A DNA stretch of 12,675 bases from Alphaproteobacteria bacterium UBA6062 (lineage in GTDB: Bacteria > Pseudomonadota > Alphaproteobacteria > Sneathiellales > Sneathiellaceae): assembly GCA_002428885.1 (NCBI GenBank), contig DIYE01000279.1, positions 1-12,675 of the forward strand. Reading direction: 5' to 3'. The notes beneath the pieces were generated by a model that did no database searches, was not told the origin of the DNA, and worked only from the letters and a program-made list of their open reading frames with translations. How positions within the stretch are numbered: the stretch's first letter is position 1; every line of letters starts with the position of its first letter. Below, in pieces: positions 7,765-12,675 of this stretch. Both the position numbers and the translations under genes were made by a program.

Positions 7765-9099
7765 ATGGCAGCATTTGTGGATAGTCAGGATAGTACGAGT
7801 GAGACCGGAACGACAATTTTCGGCGAAACGCCTCCTGCCGACATGCCTCCTCCGGAGGAGACAGCCGTCCCCTTGACGGATGATAGTTCTCTTCTTCTGG
7901 AGGAAGAAGCCTTATCCAATGAGCTGTCTCAAACAGACGCGGATAACCCTTCAGCCGAGGCAGAAATGCCCCTAGAAGCAGAAAAGGAAGAAGAACAGAA
8001 TATTCAGGCTGAAGAAACAGACATGCCGGTCCTGACACCGGAAGAAATCCTGGATGCCGCCAGCCTCCTTGGAAAATGGAAATCCATGTCAGAGAGCCAA
8101 CGCAAGGCTCTGCATTTCTTTATGGAGGAAATGTCCCTGCTCTCTAACCTCGTCGAAGGAAATATTACAGAGATCTCTGCGACTTTCCAGGAACTGGCTC
8201 TCCATTCCAAAGAACAAAGTGATCGTGTAGCGAGCCTCGCCAACGCGGCCAAGCATGTTGAATATGAAGGCAAAAAAATCGACCTTTCCGACATCATTAC
8301 AAATATCGATGATCATCTGACCGGCATGATTAATAAAATTGTGGAAACCTCAAAACACGGTGTTCAGGTTGTCTACGCCCTCGATGACGTAACAGAAGAT
8401 GTGGTCAAAGTAGAAGAACTTATCGGCGGGATTGAAGGCATTAACAAGCAAACCAATCTACTGGCTCTGAATGCCAGGATTGAAGCCGCCCGCGCGGGGG
8501 AAGCCGGCAAGGGTTTTGCCGTCGTCGCTCATGAAGTTCAGGATCTCGCAAAGTCTGTAAACGAACTGGCTTTGACCATGCGGGAGGAAATCTCGAATGT
8601 CGCCGCCGGTGTCAGGACTGGCCATAAGCAGATCCGCTCTGTCGCCAATATCGATTTGTCAGAAAACATTCTGGTCAAGGACACAATCGGTGACTTGATG
8701 AATTGCATTATCGAGCAAAATGAAAGCTATACCGAGGCACTGAGATCATCAGAAGCCGTTTCGAAAGACATCTCAAAAGATATTGCCGGTGTTATTACCC
8801 GGCTGCAATTCCAGGATCGGGCAACCCAGCGCCTTGAAAATATGACAATCGGCCTGTCTGTTCTGGAAAATGCACTTCTCAAGCTCGAAACCATGACGGA
8901 TGAAGGAACGGATCGCTTTAACGCCGATCCAACCGAAGCCGAGTGGATTGAAAATGTCATTGGCTCTCTCAAGCTTGCCGAAATGAGGGACCGTTTCATT
9001 GTCACGTTGCGAGGAGAAGAAGCTCTTGAAGCAATGAAGGTCAATGACGAAGGCGGCACTGACGCCGCAGACGATGACGACGATATCGAACTTTTCTGA
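7765..9099 (+). CDS. Soluble MCP-like protein with CheZ-type catalytic motif (candidate receptor/CheY-P phosphatase hybrid)
   Basis: The 444-residue protein has no signal peptide or membrane span, so it should be cytoplasmic. Residues 1 to about 95 are strongly acidic and probably disordered. A helical region leads to a short MCP signalling hairpin (about 226-275) containing KQTNLLALN and EAARAGEAGKGFAVVA, the part that touches CheA/CheW. The C-terminal helices are not a normal receptor return arm. They contain LQFQDRATQRLE, in which D351 and Q355 have the same F-Q-D-x3-Q spacing as the catalytic D143/Q147 of E. coli CheZ. The protein ends in a run of Asp followed by IELF, comparable in style to the CheY-binding tail of CheZ. 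The MCP hairpin is certain; phosphatase activity is inference. It starts 44 bases after cheB, and no classical cheZ is present in the window. Confidence 0.85.
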   Translation: MAAFVDSQDSTSETGTTIFGETPPADMPPPEETAVPLTDDSSLLLEEEALSNELSQTDADNPSAEAEMPLEAEKEEEQNIQAEETDMPVLTPEEILDAASLLGKWKSMSESQRKALHFFMEEMSLLSNLVEGNITEISATFQELALHSKEQSDRVASLANAAKHVEYEGKKIDLSDIITNIDDHLTGMINKIVETSKHGVQVVYALDDVTEDVVKVEELIGGIEGINKQTNLLALNARIEAARAGEAGKGFAVVAHEVQDLAKSVNELALTMREEISNVAAGVRTGHKQIRSVANIDLSENILVKDTIGDLMNCIIEQNESYTEALRSSEAVSKDISKDIAGVITRLQFQDRATQRLENMTIGLSVLENALLKLETMTDEGTDRFNADPTEAEWIENVIGSLKLAEMRDRFIVTLRGEEALEAMKVNDEGGTDAADDDDDIELF

Positions 9100-9102
9100 T
9101 GT

Positions 9103-9108
9103 AGGAGG
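9103..9108 (+). promoter_or_regulatory. Strong ribosome binding site of the STAS gene
   Basis: A perfect AGGAGG stands 5 bases before the ATG at 9114. It is among the best matches in the cluster and suggests high translation of the small antagonist protein. Confidence 0.75.
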
Positions 9109-9113
9109 AAAAA

Positions 9114-9419
9114 ATGAAAGACAGTGTAACAACAACCGATGGACGATTGACAATCGCTCTTTCCGAAAAACTGACCTTTGAAGATCACAACAATTTTCGC
9201 GAGTTGCTCAAGCTCGTAAACAGTAATGAGCACCGTAGCTGCACAATCGATCTGAAAGACCTGGAAACCATTGATTCCGCAGGTCTGGGAATGTTGATGA
9301 TTGCCTTTGAAACTGCGGAAAAAGCCGGCATGCAGTTCCAGCTTGCTAAACCTCAGGGTCAGGTGGAGAAACTTCTGGAAATCTCCGAATTTGACAAAGT
9401 CATGAGTATTGCCCACTAA
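9114..9419 (+). CDS. STAS-domain anti-sigma factor antagonist-like protein (RsbV/SpoIIAA family)
   Basis: This small cytoplasmic partner-switching protein has 101 residues and is a single STAS domain. The core reads IDLKDLETIDSAGLGML. S55 in the DSAG motif aligns with the regulatory serine (S58) of SpoIIAA, which the RsbW/SpoIIAB-type kinase phosphorylates and a PP2C phosphatase dephosphorylates. Length and motif are typical of RsbV/SpoIIAA. Candidate phosphatase and kinase genes follow directly, so the trio is probably one switch. The gene starts 14 bases after the preceding stop and has a perfect Shine-Dalgarno sequence. What the unphosphorylated form releases or binds (sigma factor, anti-sigma or another target) is not shown by the sequence. 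Confidence 0.93.
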   Translation: MKDSVTTTDGRLTIALSEKLTFEDHNNFRELLKLVNSNEHRSCTIDLKDLETIDSAGLGMLMIAFETAEKAGMQFQLAKPQGQVEKLLEISEFDKVMSIAH

Positions 9420-9435
9420 GCACGAGTTTCCTGAT

Positions 9436-10680
9436 ATGAGCAATGTGACGCTTGAGGCTGAAAAGCCGGACGCTCCTGAACAAAACCCCAGGCATGATAT
9501 CAAGATCCGAAATGCCCGGATCCTTGTTGTCGACGACTCCGATTTGATACGTGAACTCATCGGCGCATGCCTGATGACGGATGGCTATTATAACATCTGT
9601 TACGCGGAAAATGGCCGGGACGCCCTGGAAGTAATTGAACTGGAAACACCAGATCTGATTATTCTGGATCTGGAAATGCCGGTCATGGACGGATTTGAAC
9701 TCTGCAAGGAACTCAGGTCCCGCCAGGAAACCGCCAGTATTCCGATCCTCATCCAAAGTGGCCGGGATACAGCGGCTGATATCACCCGCGCCTTTGATTA
9801 CGGCGCCAGTGACATGGTGGTTAAACCCATTAAGAAGTTCGAGATCCTGGCCCGCACTAAAGTTCACCTTGAGCACCGTTTCTTCGTTGAAAAGCTGACG
9901 GACTTTCATGATCGGGTCGCCAGTGAACTGGAACAGGCTCGCAAATTACAACTGGACATCTGTCCTTCTGAAGAAGAACTTGCCTCCTTCAGAAATCTCT
10001 ATGGGCTTGATATCGGATGGCATTACGAACCCTCTTCCGAGCTCGGAGGAGATATCGGTGGTCTATATCCGATTGACGAAACGCATGTCGCCTTCTTTAT
10101 TGCTGATTTTTCCGGCCACGGTGTTGCCGCGGCCTTAAACACGTTTAGGATGCAGATCTGGTTGTCTTCTTTAAGTAAAGACTATAAAGAACCCGATAAA
10201 ATACTGCAAAAGCTGAATAATTTCCTGAACAAGAACTTAAAACGCGGATCCTATGCAACCATGCTGTTCGGGTGTATTGATCTCGCAGCCGGTTCATTAT
10301 CCTACGCAGCAGCGGGAACACAGCCTCCCTTAATCCAAAATGGGGATAGCGACCCTCAGTTTGTCTTGTGCAGCTCTAAAGGAATGCCGCTAGGGCTACG
10401 ACCCAATTGGGAATACGAGCTTAAAACGATCCCTTTTACAGTCGATTCAAAACTCATTCTATACAGCGACGCCCTGGTTGAGGTCGAGCATCTGCTTGGA
10501 GAGTTTCTGGGGGATGAAGGTCTGAAAGATGAAGTTAATGAAATATGGCAGCAGGATATTGCTCCGGAAGAACGGTTGCCTGAACTTATCAGACGTTTTC
10601 ACATGCGGGCGGGGGCTACAGCAGATGATGATCTGACAATTATTTATATTGAAAACACGGGTAATACCGATGGCCCTTGA
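9436..10680 (+). CDS. Response regulator with PP2C-type serine phosphatase output (RsbU/SpoIIE family)
   Basis: The 414-residue product begins with a receiver domain: D33/D34 in VVDDSD, phosphoacceptor D78 in ILDLEMP, S108, and K130 in VVKP. All are present, so it should accept phosphate. A helical linker with ELEQARKLQLDICP leads to a PPM/PP2C domain of the SpoIIE type (about 185-405). Metal-binding acidic residues are kept in GGD (D206), ADFSGHG (D224), YSDALVE (D345) and the DDDLT motif (397-399). It likely dephosphorylates the STAS protein encoded just upstream, in response to receiver phosphorylation. The start is ATG 9436, 16 bases after the STAS stop, with only a weak ribosome site. 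An in-frame TTG at 9409 would overlap the STAS gene. The phosphodonor is unknown; CheA or a kinase downstream are candidates. Confidence 0.93.
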   Translation: MSNVTLEAEKPDAPEQNPRHDIKIRNARILVVDDSDLIRELIGACLMTDGYYNICYAENGRDALEVIELETPDLIILDLEMPVMDGFELCKELRSRQETASIPILIQSGRDTAADITRAFDYGASDMVVKPIKKFEILARTKVHLEHRFFVEKLTDFHDRVASELEQARKLQLDICPSEEELASFRNLYGLDIGWHYEPSSELGGDIGGLYPIDETHVAFFIADFSGHGVAAALNTFRMQIWLSSLSKDYKEPDKILQKLNNFLNKNLKRGSYATMLFGCIDLAAGSLSYAAAGTQPPLIQNGDSDPQFVLCSSKGMPLGLRPNWEYELKTIPFTVDSKLILYSDALVEVEHLLGEFLGDEGLKDEVNEIWQQDIAPEERLPELIRRFHMRAGATADDDLTIIYIENTGNTDGP

Positions 10681-11575
10681 GAAGAACTCAGTCCTCGTCC
10701 TTTACGACGCTGCTTTGCATATTCTTGATGTTCGCAAGTTTGATTGTCTTGCAGACGCCGACATCGTCATGTCAGTGGACGAGGCATTTGACAACCCCGA
10801 TCAGCTCAGCCAGGAGTTCTCTCTGGTCATTGCCGATCTGGCCTTTTCCGAATTCGCCCAGCAAAAATCTTTTCTGGAGATTATTGACCGTCTTCATCTT
10901 CGCAATGCTGCAATCGTTATTCTTCATGAAGAAGATAACGTTTCCAGGATATCGCCTCAAATTCTGGAAAAAACAGATGTCTTGATCCCTCACCCGGTTT
11001 CCAATAGCCATCTTGAAAAGGTGATGGAGGAGTGCTGGCAGCACTACCGTCAGAAAACGGCGCTTCAAAAAGACCTGAACGCCATTATGGGCGCCTTTAA
11101 AACGATGGATAAGGGACGGTTTCCCTTTCAGAGCCTGTCAGAAGCCAAGTCTCTGTCCATGCTCCTTTCTATCATGTGCCCCAACAGCAATGACGCAGCA
11201 GTGGGCCTTCTTGAACTGATGGTCAACGGGATTGAACACGGTAATCTGGAGATCAGTTTTGAGGAGAAAGGCAAGCTTATTGGTGAAGGACGCTGGCATG
11301 ACGAAGTTGAAAGCAGACTGTCCAGCCCTGAATATTCAAACCGTTATGCAATGGTTGAATTTGAACGTAGCAAGGAGAAGATTGAGTTCCTGATATCGGA
11401 CGAAGGTCCGGGCTTTGATGTTGCGTCTTATATTGAAGACAAGGCAGAGAAAAATAACTCTACCGACTTCACTCATTTTCACGGGCGCGGCATAAAACTC
11501 GCAAAACAGATCTGTTTTGACAATCTAGAATATCTGGGTCGGGGAAATCAGGTCAGAGCTACGATAGATCTGTAG
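10670..11575 (+). CDS. Degenerate receiver fused to RsbW-like serine kinase/ATPase (HATPase_c)
   Basis: The 301-residue product has two parts. Residues 1 to about 125 look like a receiver fold that has lost its chemistry. The segment LVIADLAF offers D56, but the N-terminal acidic pair is missing (LVLYDA), and the usual Lys-Pro is His-Pro (IPHP, H108). Residues about 155-301 are a GHKL ATPase of the RsbW/SpoIIAB type: N box ELMVNGIEHG (N186), G1 box DEGPGFD (D244) and the GRGIKLAKQ motif (272-280). LEYLGRGNQV near the end is typical of this subfamily. It is expected to phosphorylate the STAS protein and bind its alternative target. The ATG at 10670 overlaps the phosphatase stop (bases 10670-10680), showing tight translational coupling. 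Loss of receiver residues suggests phosphorylation-independent control by protein contact. Confidence 0.9.
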   Translation: MALEKNSVLVLYDAALHILDVRKFDCLADADIVMSVDEAFDNPDQLSQEFSLVIADLAFSEFAQQKSFLEIIDRLHLRNAAIVILHEEDNVSRISPQILEKTDVLIPHPVSNSHLEKVMEECWQHYRQKTALQKDLNAIMGAFKTMDKGRFPFQSLSEAKSLSMLLSIMCPNSNDAAVGLLELMVNGIEHGNLEISFEEKGKLIGEGRWHDEVESRLSSPEYSNRYAMVEFERSKEKIEFLISDEGPGFDVASYIEDKAEKNNSTDFTHFHGRGIKLAKQICFDNLEYLGRGNQVRATIDL

Positions 11576-11587
11576 GGACAAATCGTC

Positions 11588-12675
11588 ATGACGTCCTACA
11601 GCAATCCAGAGGGGACCGATTTATCCGGCAAAATGTCTCCTTTTGCACCAAGCCGATCGAGCAAGTTCAAATCTTTCGTCTTCACCGCTATTGCTGTTTG
11701 CTTCCTGTACTATCTGTTTCAGCTACCGACCTGGCCGGATACTGTTGTCTTTCACTCCGCCATCCAGTCTATTACCGTTCTGCTGAGTTTTCTTATCTCT
11801 GCCGCTTTCCTGATCTATCATTATACCAATCGGGATCAATTGATCCTGATGATCGGATTGTGCCTGACGGGTGCGACCCTCTTCGAGTTAATGCAACTTC
11901 AGCATCTCATTGACCTATCCCGATCAAGCCGGCATCTCGCTCTTGACGGCATTGTTCAACCCGGGGCTCTGGCAGCCAGCATTTTCAAAGCTTCGACGCT
12001 TTGTATCATATGCTGTGCCCGTTATTTACTGGGCAGGAAAAAAGTTCAAACGCCCTCTATCCTCCTTGTCGGCAGCACAATCGTCATCGCTTCACTCAGT
12101 CTGTTTCTGGCCCTGCATTCTCGTTTTCCGGACACTCTTACAAACGAACAATCCAGCCTGTCTTTTCTCATCGTCACAAGCCTGTTTGCTGTTTGCACTC
12201 TCCTGATTGCCGTTAAAGGACAGATGGAGCTTCATAAGGTCGATTTCTGGCTGCTGATTTTCACGCTGGCTAACAGCCTCATATATCTTCCTTCGGCCCT
12301 GTCCGCCTTCGGTGTGCAGGGGTTTAATTGCTCTGAGCTCGAGGTTTTCGGCATTATCGGATATCTGATCCTGCTTTGCGGACTTGTTTGCAGCGCCTTA
12401 TGGATTATCAGCCAGGAAAGCAGGATCCGGCAAGAACTCACCTATCAAAACGAAGCCATCGAACTCCTGTATTCCGGGACGCTTAATATCGCCAATGCAT
12501 CCGGCTTCGCATCCGCTATCCGGCAAAGCCTGGAGCAACTTGTCCAATTCGGCGACTGGCAGGTGGGCCATATCTGTATGCTTGAAAACCAGGACGAGGT
12601 GCGAGAGCATTACTGGTACTCCACCGATATGGCGGCCCTGCACCTCTTCAGGCAGGAAACCGAAAATAAAAGCCC
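11588..12675 (+). CDS. Multi-spanning membrane sensor with cytoplasmic GAF domain, 3' end outside the window
   Basis: The frame starting at ATG 11588 is open to the window end, giving 362 codons plus two bases. AGGGA at 11574-11578 precedes it, overlapping the preceding stop. I count about eight hydrophobic segments: near 29-46, 53-79, 85-103, 127-148, 156-177, 190-210, 218-241 and 253-276. This is an integral membrane input domain resembling MASE-type sensory regions (for example FHSAIQSITVLLSFLI), although I cannot assign a specific MASE family. A short helix leads into a GAF-like start (from about 290) with DWQVGHICML. Proteins of this layout usually end in a histidine kinase or GGDEF domain, which would lie beyond the window. 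Close coupling to the partner-switching genes makes a kinase for the receiver-PP2C protein plausible, but this is inference. Confidence 0.85.
   Translation, partial: MTSYSNPEGTDLSGKMSPFAPSRSSKFKSFVFTAIAVCFLYYLFQLPTWPDTVVFHSAIQSITVLLSFLISAAFLIYHYTNRDQLILMIGLCLTGATLFELMQLQHLIDLSRSSRHLALDGIVQPGALAASIFKASTLCIICCARYLLGRKKVQTPSILLVGSTIVIASLSLFLALHSRFPDTLTNEQSSLSFLIVTSLFAVCTLLIAVKGQMELHKVDFWLLIFTLANSLIYLPSALSAFGVQGFNCSELEVFGIIGYLILLCGLVCSALWIISQESRIRQELTYQNEAIELLYSGTLNIANASGFASAIRQSLEQLVQFGDWQVGHICMLENQDEVREHYWYSTDMAALHLFRQETENKS

Noticed and set aside
7847..7860. Perfect 14-base palindrome CTCCTCCGGAGGAG
   Set aside because: It encodes part of a Pro-Pro-Glu-Glu stretch in the acidic N-terminus of the receptor/CheZ-like protein, has no loop or T-tract and is not at a gene border. 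It is most simply a by-product of codon choice.
9409..9435. Alternative TTG start for the receiver-PP2C gene, overlapping the STAS gene
   Set aside because: The extra residues add nothing to the receiver fold and would overlap the STAS stop. ATG 9436 is preferred, although its ribosome site is weak, so overlap is not fully excluded.
8727..9560. Long minus-strand open frame (277 codons) across the end of the receptor/CheZ-like gene and the STAS gene
   Set aside because: It lies opposite two well-supported plus-strand genes. Its translation is rich in Ser, Arg and Cys with no recognisable domain, as expected from the antisense of coding DNA.
11698..12206. Plus-strand open frames in other frames (11698-11913 and 11910-12206)
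   Set aside because: They overlap the frame starting at 11588, which is open to the window end, has a ribosome site and encodes consistent membrane segments plus a GAF start. The others are low-complexity shadows.
12398..12643. Minus-strand open frame near the window end
   Set aside because: It is antisense to the GAF-coding part of the last gene, with no independent support.

Overview
The window is one dense, all-plus-strand chemotaxis/signalling gene cluster. Gene content and protein style point to a free-living, motile, probably aquatic alphaproteobacterium of mid-range GC: a CheA-CheW-MCP-CheR-CheD-CheB order, a receptor ending in a WxxF-type tail, and an RsbW-like ATPase of a kind I associate with proteobacterial response-regulator operons. 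I cannot name the genus. There are no tRNAs, rRNAs, insertion sequences, CRISPR arrays or other signs of mobility. The longest gap between genes is 59 bases (5061-5119), so no stretch above 300 bases lacks a gene.

Region 1 (3-7720) is a chemotaxis core: the C-terminal part of CheA (cut by the window edge), CheW, a 1066-residue transmembrane receptor, CheR, CheD and CheB. The receptor carries two tandem PAS domains of the Aer2 haem type. The second keeps the His/Leu/Trp set known from Pseudomonas Aer2, while the first has Phe in place of the haem-ligating His. Its C-terminus is a flexible Ala/Pro linker ending in a CheR-docking pentapeptide. An intrinsic-terminator-like hairpin separates the receptor gene from cheR.

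Region 2 (7765-9099) is a soluble receptor-like protein. It has a short MCP signalling hairpin, then a helical region with a CheZ-type F-Q-D-x3-Q motif, and an acidic tail ending in IELF. I read it as a candidate receptor/CheY-P-phosphatase hybrid. No cheY and no classical cheZ is visible in the window.

Region 3 (9114-11575) is a partner-switching module: a STAS antagonist, a receiver-PP2C phosphatase, and a degenerate receiver fused to an RsbW-type ATPase. It follows the chemotaxis genes with tight spacing and one overlap. A multi-membrane-span sensor with a GAF domain starts at 11588 and runs off the window end; it could be an input for this module.

Working model (inference): oxygen or a related diatomic gas sensed by the haem PAS receptor drives CheA. 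CheR, CheB and CheD set receptor adaptation. The hybrid protein may reset CheY-P. Phosphorylation of the receiver-PP2C protein, by CheA or by a kinase linked to the last gene, may switch the STAS/RsbW pair and so couple taxis to a second output.
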